This document shows, one piece after another, positions 23,601 through 36,700 of a DNA stretch of 64,000 bases. A program made the position numbers and the translations under genes. This DNA comes from Semisulcospira habei (taxonomy: Eukaryota; Mollusca; Gastropoda; Semisulcospiridae), in contig BTPG01000007.1 of the NCBI GenBank assembly GCA_036245525.1, positions 160,112,059 through 160,176,058 of the forward strand, in the 5' to 3' direction. How positions within the stretch are numbered: the stretch's first letter is position 1; the number at the start of each line of letters is the position of its first letter. Under the pieces are notes generated by a model. It was not told the DNA's origin. It made no database searches and saw nothing but the letters and a program-made list of their open reading frames with translations.

Positions 23601-26600
23601 GATCCGTCTGGCGTCATCGCTTCAGCTTCTGTACAGGTAACACATTTTTTGCTGATTTAGTCAGCAAGTGGCTTAGATTTTCAAGGGCCCCTTTGGCTGC
23701 GGGAGATCATGTGAATCTATGTATCTTGCAGATGGAAAAGACTCTTTGACAGCTGCATGTATATACATTGTCTCTCTTGGCTTGACTTCGCGAACGAAGA
23801 TTTTATAGGAGTTGCCCACGACATCTGCAGGCTTGTTCGTGGCTGCGGAGGCCAATCCGAGACAGGCAGATTCGACCGCAGTGGCTGCAGGGGGAGGTAT
23901 GGCCAGGGTTCTGAGTTGCGGCATCTCTGTTTTTTCTCCTGAGCCGCTTGTCCTTAAGGCTAGCTCTGCGAGAGTCCTCAAAGGAGACAGCTGCCTTGTA
24001 AGTGGTGGAGCGCCAGGTGTCACGGTCCACAGCAAGCGAAGACCACTGGTGGTGGTCGATTTGGCAGGCACTAAGTGACTTCTCTTGCTTATCCATTGTA
24101 CATTGCACGAAACTAGTCATGTATTAGACCATTGTCTGTTTGTGATCATGTGTATGAATAGTTTGTAGTTTACAGTGGAGTCCAGTTAACACGAACTCGC
24201 TTAACACGAATTTCCAGTTAACACGAACCGTTTTTGCATTCCCGGCCAACGGCCTTCTTATTCTGTATTAAAATTTCACTGATAACACGAAATGCTTAAC
24301 ACGAAATTTCGCTTAACACGAAGCTGTTTTCGGTTCCCAATCAGAGCAATTTCACTATTATCCACCTGTTTAACACGAACACAGATTATAGTCTCAAACA
24401 CCGAAAACCAATTCATGAAAGGGGCACTGCACGTGTCACTCTCGTGCTGTAGTACACATGATACAGATCAGAACGAACTCTAGCCTGTGATTGGCTGAAT
24501 AGCCTTCAGTTGTTGTAATCCGTCTTCTCATTGGCTAGAGTTTCTGAACTGTATTCATGCATCATTCGTGTACCAATACAACCCAACACTCCCTCATTTC
24601 AATTAACCACCGATCGTGGCTACCCCAAGGTAGAACATTAGTCGATTACGCTTGAAGTGAAAAAACAAGATTAATGAGATCCACGATTGTCTCTCTACAC
24701 GGGCTGTCAATAATGCAAGACAGACTTCAATCATCGCGTTTATTAAATGACTTTGACCGTGTTGCTTTTACCAATGCGAGATCGTACTTCAGCCCGTGTT
24801 GCTTTTACTTTACTATGGATTTTACCTGATGGATTTTACATTAAATACGTGATCTGTACACGTCTCCTTGTGTTTTCCTAGCGAGCTGATGGTAAGGTAT
24901 GCATATTTAGTACGATAATGTGCACTTTTAACCTCGTCCTCATTCATCCACGCATCTCTTACACACTTTTTCCTTGCCGGGAGGGCCGTGATTAATTTTG
25001 AGGCCATATTGGTTAACACGAAATACGTTTTAACACGAAGTGATTTTCCGTGTCCCCAGAAATTCGTGTTAAGCGGACTCCACTGTAGTTGTAGCAACAG
25101 AAATTGATCTTGAAACCAAATACTTTTACCATTGTAAAATAGAAGTTCATTGTTCATTGTTCCATCTATTATGAAGAGTGATTACAGTCTTACAGTTTTC
25201 TTTATCCTTGGGATAAATAATCCAGTTCAAGGTCACCATGTACCAGTTTGTTTTCAGTACCTTGTGCGACTGATAAGGGTTGATGTAACCTCCTCGCTGC
25301 TTAAAAAAATGTGAGCACCACTAAACTGCAAGAGGCATAGATCTTCATGAGCCCCTGCAACGCGGGGGCTCATGAAGAGCTATGTCTCTTGCTGACCCTA
25401 TCTCGGAACCATGTTTTTGTTCATATGGAGTTCTTTGATGCTTCGACAGATGATTTTTTTTCTGCTCTGAATTTACAGTCAACACAGATTGCGGCTACTG
25501 GCTGTAAAGTGGTCAGTTTCTCTCCTTCTGACTTTGCTGATCGCTAGATGTCATTTACAGGTGCTGATGTTTGAGAAGAGCCGCGTGATCCGAAGACCGG
25601 AGGGTGAACCCACGTTCAACATTTTCTACCAACTTATGGCTGGTGTGGACGCACAGCTCAGGTAGGGCTGTTTCTTTTCACCGAGCAATTGGTTGATGGA
25701 TGGTGTTGATGCAAGAGCAGGCAGTTAACCCTTTGGCTGTCAGTGGCATCTTTTTGTCGTGATGATTCCTCCCGGAATCATTACGACAAAAACTGCTACA
25801 GAAAGCCAAAGGTTTAAGAGGATTGCTCAGTGAAGTTCTGCAGAGAAAGTATTCAGAGTTTTACAATTACAACCAAAAAATATATACATTTTGTATGCAG
25901 AAATATCATATGTGCTGGTCTGTGACTTTAGACCTATGGCTCAATGTTTTGTGGTATAAAATTACAGACCAACCCAGTATATTTATTTTGGGGTAGATTA
26001 TGAACTTATCATGCTCATGCTGTTTGCTGTTCAGTTCACCCCTCACGCAGCTAAAAGATTTTGTGATTTGTCTATGCAGGTTGGATTTTCAGTCTCGGCC
26101 ATGAAGTCCCAAATAAAATCAGAGAACAACACACAAGTGTCATTATGTAAACAAATTATCCCTTTAGCTGTCAGTAGCGGTTTTTGTTGCGATGATTCTG
26201 GCAGGAATCATCACGACAAAAACCGCTACTGATGGCCAAATTGTTTTGAACCTCTAGCATGCTCCTACTTGGCTCAGCCTGACCATGTAGCTTTTCAGAT
26301 TTGTTAGTTCCCTTATCACTAGCGCTGATTGTTTTATTAAACAAATTTTCTCTTTTTCTTTTTTTTTTCAGAAATGATCTTCACCTTCAAAACCTGACCG
26401 ACGCTAACCCATTCATGACTCCACTTCAGAAGGTACGCTTTCAGTAGTGGGTTTGTTCACACTTACTGTAATTGAGGAAACTAACTTCTCTGACATCTCA
26501 TGCAGGTCAGCCTCATTCTGTCGCGATCCCTGGGATCTGTAAAGTCGGACCCTGTTATTGGCGTTTGCATTAACCACTTCCAGCCACTGCACATACATTG

Positions 26601-29600
26601 TTGTTTCTGAAATCTTTGTTCATTTAATGACCTACCATCCAAAGAACATGGATACAAACTGGTCTCAGCAAGAGGCATAGATCCTCATGAGCCCCCGCAG
26701 TCACGTGGGCTCATGAGGATCTATGCCTCTTGCATTTGGATCATGTTCACTTTTTCTCAGCAGTGAAGGGGTGGGTTCATGTTATGCTAAGCTTACTTAT
26801 ATGAAGAAACACGGCGAGCAAAAAGTCTGCTGGAAGATGCCAGCATTCGCTGTTCTGAATGAGCCAGTTATGGCTGACGTCGGCAAGAGGACTTTTTGCT
26901 CATGGGCTATCGACTTAGGAGCCATAGACCTGATCGTGCTTTATCCAATTTGGCGATGTTCTGATGACTGACTGAGACTGACCTGTACTAAACAGACCTG
27001 CGTGTTTTGGCCAGCATGGTGAACTGGTATGATTGACACCTGCCGTGTTATTCAGTGAGGAGCACTTGTCTGGCATGCTTTTAAACCCACACTAGGAACC
27101 CTGTAAAGTTATATTAGTGTTATATATTTTTCAAATATTGGTCGCATGTGGTCTTCATTATAGTATATGAACGATAACGTGATACTGACAGTAGTAAATT
27201 ATTGTTAGTAATGTTACACACTCTCCCCAACCCCACAGCAACTTTGCACCACAGATTATGCATCATAGCGTATGCACCAATAAACTGGTTTGCATGATTA
27301 GTTATACCTTTATTAAAACTGTTCTGAATTTTAGAAATCTAAAATCTCTAGATTTTGAGTTAGTATTGTAGGTTTAGTTTCTTCAACTTTGCTTTACAGA
27401 ATGACGTTAATGGAGGGATGTTTTTTGCCAGTTTTATTAAACTGACTTGCATGAAAAATCCTAGCTTTTCCATCCTTGTACAGTAAACTTCGGATATGAC
27501 AAAATGCCAGGAAACCCACATTTGTCTGTTATGTCATAAGTTTCTTTCTAGTGACGTAATCTGCTCAGAAAGAATGCAGCTGGGGACCTCTGAACAAGTT
27601 ACATATTCAACCTTTGTTATATCCAACCTTGTTTAACTCATTCTACCCCAAACACACCACAGGAAGATAAGGATCGACCATGATAGTTCAAGGGTGATGC
27701 CAGAATAGCTTGGCGCCTATGGGCGCCAAGCTATTCTGGCATCACCCTTGAACTATCATGGTCGATCTGTGTCCTGCACTGCAATGCAGTCTTCAGAGGA
27801 CAACGGCAAAATTTAAGGATTTCGGTGTTGGGGTAGAATGAGTAAGTGAAGTTTACTGTACATAAGAACCACATGTCGTGATTGGAAAGAAAAACTTGCA
27901 CTTGTTGCCTCTCAGTTCGTGGAAATCTCCTCCTTGTCTGGTTAACCTAAGCATGTGTGTGCGTGTCTGGTAACACAGTCGTATGTATCATCACCAAACC
28001 TTTCTCTCCTAATCTCGCATTCAGGTTTTACCTTGGGTGAGTCACAATCCTGGTTTGTTCAGCACCATTGTCGTCACTGCTAGAACTTATCAGGCAGAAA
28101 AAGATTGTGTGCTGGTCTGTGATTTTGGACTTTATGGCCTACTGCCTTAAGCTCCAAAATCACTGACCCACACATGCATGAGTTAGGTGTTTAGATGTTG
28201 GTGTTGTTTTTAGTTGCTGCTAGATTTTCATTCTCAAATACAATTTATTGCAAAGAAATGAATTCATTATTGGCTCTGTTACTATTGACACAGCGTATTG
28301 TGGTGAATGTCCAACATGGTATCAAGTTAGTAAGGCAGTAAGTTGGATAGGGGAGTTTATTTCCAAATATTTTTGTACATTTTTTGTTGAAGATCATTGT
28401 GACTAACTGGTTTTGGGTCAACTTGATCGGCTTTAGATAGTTTGGAAATACAGAGCTAGCTATGGCCTTGTTTTTTTTCCATGGACATTTTTTTCCATTT
28501 TTTATTTTAAAACTCTTTCAAAATTTCTTTTTCTTAACCATCCCAGACTTTTCCACTCCATTGATGTGTTTCTTGAACTTCCAAAGACCTTAACCCCTTT
28601 GCGTGTTGTTGGCGGTTTTAGTGGTGATCATGGCTAAAACCGCTACCATCACACAAAGGCGCTACCAACACACAAAGGTTAATTACTTTTTTCCATTATT
28701 CTAACTTGTTTCTGTTGTCTTCCCTCTGTGCCGATCCCTCTCAATTTCATTTCATACTTTTAGCCCCACGGGTGCTTTGCCCAAAATTTGTAAGTGTTAC
28801 TGAACTATGTACCAGTTGCAGAGACTGATTGACCATGATAATTCAAGGGTAGTGCCAGATGCGCTTGACGCCTGAAGGCACCAAGCTCATCTGGCACTAC
28901 CCTTGAATTATCATGGTCAATCAGTCTCTTGCTGTAGGGATCCGGGGCAAAATGGGTTAACCTGGAATTGAGTTTTATTTACGTTGGAGACACCATCCCA
29001 CACTTGTGAATTAACCGAGATAGTTCAAGGGTATTTTGCTGTAATCTGTCTTGGCTAAAGGGACTCAAGCACTAATTCACCCAAAGAGATGATTTGTTGA
29101 CAGCGTATTTAGCTTACTGCTTTCATGTGACAGGTGATTGAAAGTGAATTTGACATTGTGATGCTTGTTTGTTGTTCATTTCAACCATTTCATTTGTTAA
29201 TGTCCACGAAACATCTTGTACACATTGCTTTTGATTTTATTTTGTTGTTAATTTGTTGAAAGAGTCTCAAGAGATTTTATAAATTAGAACATAATAATCA
29301 TTTCATGAACAAGAAGAACAAAAATGACTGATATTCGTTCCATTTTATGATTTGAAACGGGGTTTATTTCTAATAACACAATCACATGCAGTTGCTGGTC
29401 TGCTATTTTGGAGCCTTATGGCTTAGAGTTGTATGGTCCGAAATCACAGACTAGCACACATCAATGCATTGTGCAATTAACCCTTTGGCTGTCAGTAGTT
29501 GTTTTTGTCGCTATGATTCCGGCTGGTATCATTGTGACAAAAAGCCACCTGCACTCAGAGGGTTAATACTTTTCTTTCACCTTCTTTTTTTAGTCCACAT

Positions 29601-32600
29601 CAACTTGCAACAATAATAATTATATTTATTTATCTCTTGGCACAATGGTAATACAGTTCTGGCATATTTAACCAAGACCACTGTCAGCATCTAAAACAGG
29701 CTGCACTGAAGGTAGTGAAGACTCAACTGCCATGTAACCTCGTGTGCTCGAGGCACCCAGTTACAAATATGCCGGCAAGAGGCATAGATCCTCATGAACC
29801 TCCGCAACTGCGGGGGCTCATGAGGATCTATGCCTCTTGCATGTAGGCATTGCTCGGAACTTCCCAGCTGTCAAGGGGTTATGGCTGCACATCAGCAGAT
29901 TATCTGCAACTTGTGACAGATGAAAATTGAGTACCAGTTTCAGCCAACTTTGTCAGAGTTTCAAATACAGTTAAAAATGATCTAAATTTCCAAGACCTTG
30001 GTAGCTCCCTTGAGCTTGAACGTGTAGGACTATGTACCTAAATCATTTATCTTGGGAAAATATAGTGTTCTTGTCGTCATCATTGCCCTTGGCACTAAGA
30101 GAATGCACTGTATTTGTGTTCAGCATGTGAGTGAATACACATACTTCGTTTGAGTGTACTTGCCGAGTTCAGCTCGCTGTGTTGCTTTGAGCTGATTTGC
30201 TGTGGGAGTAAAGCACCGACAAAATGTGCTGTATTATTATTATTATTATTATTATCATCATTGCATGGTTTTCAGCCTGAGGACCGACAGAGTGCGGCCA
30301 ACTCCTTCGGGCGAGTGCTGCAGTCCTTTCAGCTGATCGGCGCCTCAGACGATGAAATGAAAGCAGTGCTCTGTGTTCTGGCGGCCATCTACCACCTGGG
30401 AGTTGCTGGCGCCACCAAGGGTTAGTACAGTAACACAAAATAACACCCTCAGTCTTAGGAGCAGCTGAAGCCCATCTTGTCAGCAGGAGGCATACATTAT
30501 CGTGAGCCTTTGAAGTTGCAGGGTCGTATGTGCTGGATGAAGGACAGCTTGCCCAGTTAACCCTCCTAGCCCTGTGACCCTACAGCAGGAGATGAATTGA
30601 TTATGATAATTAAAGGGTAGTGCCAGATGAGCTTGGCGCCTGAAGGCGCCAAGCTTATCTGGCACTACCCTTGAATTATCATGCTGCATTAGGATACGCT
30701 GCTTTGTGCCACATATCTATCCGATTGCAGCATGTCTTTGAATGGCATTATGCCTGACGTACTGCAGGATGCATCATTCATGATAGTCCAAGGGTAGTGT
30801 CTGGTTTACTGTAACTAGCTGGATGAGCATGTACATACTGAGGCACAAGATGGTGACTGTGCCAGTTATGTTCAAGTTCCTATGTTATTATATACAACGG
30901 TGTATTTCTGCAAAGCAAGTTCGACTGTATTATTTTCATCATTAGAAGAATTAATAGTTACTTAATTTATTTGTTGCAGGTACACACAACAAGTTTCAGT
31001 TTTTGAAGCCAGCAGCAGCTCAGAGGGCAGCCACACTGCTGGGAACAACAACAGAAGAACTGGCGCGCTCCATCTTCACCGTAGGAGGGGGCACTTCTAC
31101 ACTCTCCCGTAGCGCGTCTCTCAGGTGGGCCAATATGTTTGTTTCCCGTTTTCAAAAGTTCCTTTATTGTTGTAGGAGGCTGTCCTTTTCACTATAGAGT
31201 GCTGGTACATGTACTTCTGCTGTCTGCCATAGTGCATTTTTTCATTTGAAATAGAAAAATGTGGAACCATCAAATTTAGGGCAGATGGTAATGCTGCAAG
31301 TCATCTTAAATTTAGCTGTAAGTTTCCTGAGTACAAAACGTTTTCCAATCTGTGAAATTTGGACCTCGCAGCCTGAAGCACACATGATTAGACCCAATGT
31401 CCCATTTCTCAAATTTTGGAGGTGTTGCCTAACAACTATGTACCAGTGTAGGAGATGGATTGATCATGATAATTCAAGGGTAGTGCCAGATGAGCTTGGC
31501 GCCTTCAGGTGCCAAGCTCATCTGGCACTACCCTTGAATTATCAGGATCAATCCATCTCCTGCTGCAGGGTTCTGGGGACAACAGTTTTAAACACTGGCT
31601 ACCCAAGTGTAGTGTACATGATTTTACTGTCATGTTCCGTAAATGCATTTGGTTGCTGTTAGAAATCTGAAATTATGTTGTTCGTTTCATGAGGGATACC
31701 GTGTGCTGGTCTTCGATTTTGGACCTTATAGGTCCAGAATCGCAGACCAGCTCGCAGATGATTAATCTGACAATTTTCACAACTGTGTTGAACCCCCTCA
31801 TAAGTGTAGCTACAGTCACAGTACACTGTATTGGTGGCTGGACGCAAAACGAGATTTTGTGTAAGTGATTGGGCTGTTATACTCTGTGCATGTTCGTGTG
31901 TGTGCAGGGTACCAGGGGGTATGGACAAGACAGGGTACAATGCAGCCGACGCCAACACGACTGTCACTGAGGCTCTGGAGGCGTTTGTCGTGGGACTGTA
32001 CTCCGATGCCTTCAACGCAGTTGTCTCCCTTATCAACAGGTCAGAGATTTTTTTTTCTGCCTGGAGATTTTATCAGTCTTTACAGTTTCTCTTAACCCAT
32101 TACATGGGCTGGGGCTGATTTGGTAAAATTTGCTTATTCTCCTACAAAGGCTACATTACAGACTACGAGATAGATCAATGGCTTTAGTTCAAGGGTGTTA
32201 CCAGAAAAGCTTGGCGCCTGAGGCAGCTAGCTATTCTGGCACCACCCTTGAAATAACTGTTAAATTTATTTCAAGCAATGGGTGTTTATTTCATCAAAAA
32301 CATTACCGATGACATGACCTTATGGGAGTGTCTACTACTTACTCAATTCTAGCCTAAGTACTCGTTGTGTTAACACACAACCCGGGAGGCACTCGGGGAA
32401 CCCCGAGGGGGCCAAGAGTTGTCTCCCGATACTCCCCATCCGGAACAGAGTACCCATAATTCCTCAGTCAGTCTACTTAGGCTTACGCTGTTCAGACGTG
32501 TTGCTCTAGCCTACGGATTTTGGGGATTTCGACCGGTTCTCCGGTCTTCGACGGACTTAGTTCTTCTCTTGACTTGTTCTTCGTCGGGCCCCCCTGTACC

Positions 32601-33665
32601 GGGTGGCTCTGGTATCCCTTCTTCGTTGGCAGCTGCCCGCTTGGCTCCCTGAAGTGCCTGGGCTACGCTGTGAACTTCGCTGGGACTTCGCCGCGCGTGC
32701 CTTGGTTTGGATTCTCCCCCCCCCCCTTCCCCGGTCCCGCCCCGGGAAAAGGTAAGGTGACTGGGTTGGCCCTCGGCTGGTTCCCGGGCTGGGCACTGGT
32801 TGAGCAGGCGCGAACGCGGTCTTCATTTGCGTTGTTGCTTGCGCCAAGATTCTTGACTTTTTCTTGGCGGGTCTCGCGCCCGTTCCCCCTCTCCTTCCGT
32901 GTTGGTGTGGTATTGTTATTGACAGGGTCACGTCTCCCTTTTTTTCGCTGTGGTTAGCAGCGTGGTTGTTGAAAGTTCCGCGCTTTAACGGAAGGCATTT
33001 ACGCGTGAGGGAAGAAATGAGACGTTGTAGTCTGGAACGGTCATTCTTAAACGGCGCAGATCCGCAGGTGGTCAGCTTCGTTTTCCAAGATGGCGTCTAA
33101 CGATGCAGAGCTCCGTGTTCCTCACGGTTAAAACCTTTACTGGAAGGGGAATGGTGTGCAAGATCGGTGAAGCTAAGTCTAACCTTATTTCTGGCGCTTA
33201 CCTACTCACTTTTTCCTCACCTATGCTCTTGTCCCTGGTTGGGTTCGGGGAATGTGTTATGCTCCAGCCATCCCTTGACGCATTACGTTGGCGAATGTGG
33301 CGAGAACCGACGCTTACTTCGGTACTGAGTCGGTCCCGTCATGCCTGTTTTGTTATGCATACTGCAGACCTGTTTACCACATACGGGGGCGTATTAGATA
33401 CATGGGAGATGCAGAGTATTCGTCAGTTGAGGGGACACTGACGGCACCTAGATGACTTATTGTTGCTGTCATGGGGGAAGGTCATAAGCTGCAATAACTT
33501 CTCTTGCCACCACAGGTGCTACTCACATACCCTCACTTGCTCATTCCACATATTACAATGACAGGCTGCAGATGGACGGTGATTGGTACGGGTGAGCCCG
33601 TCGCCAACGCATCTCATGGCAGGCGCCAGTGACCGTCTCCCGGCCCGAACCTCCCTGGGAAAAGG

Positions 33666-33710
<45 letters not shown>

Positions 33711-36700
33711 CACAGTGCTCAGACAGCCCTATGTCTCCTGGACGCACTGGTTTCTGCTCTTTGGTTATATTCCTACTTGGGCATGTGACTACCAGTTAAC
33801 ATGAACAACATGCATAAGAATACAAGTTAACATGAACGACAGTAACGTTTTACTGTTGAAAGGTAATTGCCTGCTGGCAACTTAAGACAATGATCAAAGC
33901 TGCACCTGGAGGCCGTCGCTATAGTACAGCTCTGGTGTGTCGCGGGGGCTCCGCTCCGACAAAGGTTCTGGGCCTGCCGCTTGCTTCAGGCTTATACTTG
34001 TCATGACATGCTTGAGTTTGTTGTGCAGGATGTGTTGTAGGCTCAACTTAGCCTGGCGGTCCTCCCAGACCAAGGGTGGCTTCCACACCTGTAGGGGCCG
34101 GGAGGTGCCCGGCGGAGGACGTATACGCTGGGAAGACAGGTACACACCTTGGTGGTTGGGGGAGTTGCCTTGGCAGGATGGACAGACAGTGCCGTTAGCC
34201 GCGACTCCTCTTCTTCGCAGAAGGTAGGTCACACAGGTGGGGTGCTTACCTGGGGTTAACCGGGACCCTACTGGCTGCACTCTCTACCTTGCGGGGATGT
34301 ATTGCAGGTCCGCGCGCTTGCTGACAGGGGGTTCCTCGCTGGTTGTACCGTTGTCTTGCGGAAGTTCACCTTACCAGGACAGGGTCCCTCAGGCCCACGC
34401 CCGCGTGCCTTCGGATTTTGGTATGTTGCAGGGGCCTTAGATGACCTGCACACAGCGCGGACGTTACAGTGACCGTCGGACTCATACAAGGTCTGTCTAC
34501 CATGTGCCTCCGAACCTTGGTGTGACGCCTGCGCCACATGACCTGGACGGCGCTGGGCTCACCTTGGAGCTTCTATCGGCGAGAGCGCCCGACGCCTGTG
34601 ACTGGTTACAGACCTGCTGAGATACCGGCGGATATTCCCGGTATTCCGACTGCTCGAGTTCCGACGAGTGGACTGTGAGATCACCATGCCGGACGCGTCA
34701 GTATAGTGTGCAGGAGGAAGTGCGCTTGGAAAAAGCCTTCTGACAGACAACCGGCCTCCCTACAGAGTACACTGGTACCAACTTGGGGTTTCCGGCGCGA
34801 ACGCCTGACACCGGTGACTGTTCCAGACCTGAGGAAGTACCAGCTGTTCCGGTTGTCCAGCCTCTCAAGTTCCGACGGCCCTAGCATCGGGGGATCGACA
34901 CACGTCGGACACGGCTTGGTAGTGTGCGGAGTCGGGAGCTCGAGGCGTTGATTCCCAGGAGGGAACACGCTTGGACCAAGCCTTCTGCCAGGCAGAGAAC
35001 CCTTCTCGCTACAGAGTTCGGTTCGGAGAGACGTGCTTCGTGCCGTCCATGGTCAACCGATCCCCACTCGTCTCCTAGGAAGGCCTTGGATCCTCCTCGG
35101 CCGCTGCGAACCCGCCTCGACATAGAGTCCGGCTCGCGGAGACAATCTCACACGCACACCACGTCTCGACTTGTTCGGGATCTGCTCTTCGATCGAACTC
35201 GGGCCGGCTGCTAGTGGTTGCAGGGTACTGTTGGTGGCCAGCCAGCAGGGCGGAGGTGCCTGTCTCCGTTCCTTACCGCCCGAGTCCTTGACGATCTTGT
35301 GGAGGGATGGCTACGCGGACCGCTTCAGTTACTGCGCGGAGAGGGGTTCTCGACGCGGGCGTTACAGGAGGGTACGCACCTGGACATAGCCTGCGGTCAG
35401 GCGGAGACCCACCTCGATACAGTGCCCGGTTCGCAGAGTCACGCTGTCCCGCCAGTTCCCGACTGTAGAAACGAGCGACGGTAGATTCTGCTCGCCAGCC
35501 CACAGCGGCCACGATGTCCTTGACAGCGCAGTTCCGGTCGTATGCGATGCTCGTGGCCATGGCGCGTACTTCATCTGCGCGGATCTTCAGTCTCTGCGCT
35601 ACCCGTCGGGAGAGATCCATGTATGCAGTTCGTATTACCCAGCGCAGCCAAGGAGGAGATCGTCTGGGCTGGGATATCAGTCTTGCCCTGTCGTATGGGC
35701 AGGAAGAGGCGGCACGACTGGGAATCCACTTCCCTCAGGATCGGATCTCCGCTCTTGCTCTCCTGCGCGCGAGGAGGGACCACTCTGCACCTTGGATGCC
35801 CGTCCATCTACGAATTCCCTCGTTGGAGTCAACCTTCCGGCACTCTAGGTCTACACTCCGCTTCTCTCCGCTGCGGGCGTGCTTAGGAGTTGCCGTTCTT
35901 CACGTCGCTCCAGGGATTCTCTCCTGCCTCGCTCGTCGATCCCTTTCGCGCCCGGCTGCTGTTCGTCCCTTTCCTCTCCCCCGCACTCAGCCCTTCCCCT
36001 TCTTCGTGCTCCGGCCTGGCTGCGGTCGCTCCTCTTCTGGACATCCGACCCCCTCCGGTGGTTCTCGGGGAGGATGCTGTCGTTACTTCACCTTGCTCGG
36101 ACCTGTTTACCTCCTCCTGCGGTTACAGTACTCGGTTCGACCCAGTTGTGCACTAATACTCCTTGGAGATCTGACGACTCACTAGCTGGTGGCCTTACGC
36201 GTGAGTTCCATTGACTTGGTGGAAGTACTCTGACTTCGCACGGGTGGTAAACGGGTCTGCGAGCGCGTCGGCTTCTGTCTCCCCTGGTGCCCTCTCGGAT
36301 GCAGCTCGGAGCTGGCAGCGGCTTCCGGACTTCGTGCCAGGCGCTTCGACTACCCTGCGCTTCTTCTCTCGGTTCACGGATCTTCTTCACCCCCATGGAG
36401 TTGCCGGCTGTTGGCTTCCCTCGGTCGGAACGGTGCTCGGGAGGTCACAGGAGTTGCCTCCCCTTCCAGCGGTGGATCCGCTCTTGCCTCTCCTTGGGAC
36501 TAGACGACCCCTCTCGTACGTACCTCCCTTCGTGTCGTGAGATGGTAGAGCTCCTTACCCTATCCTTCGTTCTCCAGGTCGACGACTCCTGGCGCCGAGC
36601 GGGGCGGTGTGATGCTGACGGAACCTCTGTGCTGACGACTCGACCAAGGCAGTTTCTTGGGGGGTTCCTGGACTTCGCTACGGGGAGCAGAACGGTGGAG

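Larger units (their letters stand above)
26433..30275. other. Intron 7 of MYO18
   Basis: It contains H4 (26668-26733, 29775-29840), a mariner-like element split by an H2 hairpin (27479-27860), H6 (28106-28173, 29392-29459), H5 (28590-28682, 29477-29566) and H1 (about 28754-28960). An (ATT)n tract lies just before exon 8. The remaining sequence (26740-27470, 28180-28580, 28965-29390, 29845-30230) is AT-rich with no gene seen. Confidence 0.7.

Noticed and set aside
23812..24078. Plus-strand frame overlapping the LINE tail
   Set aside because: Complement of the recognisable - strand ORF2 tail.
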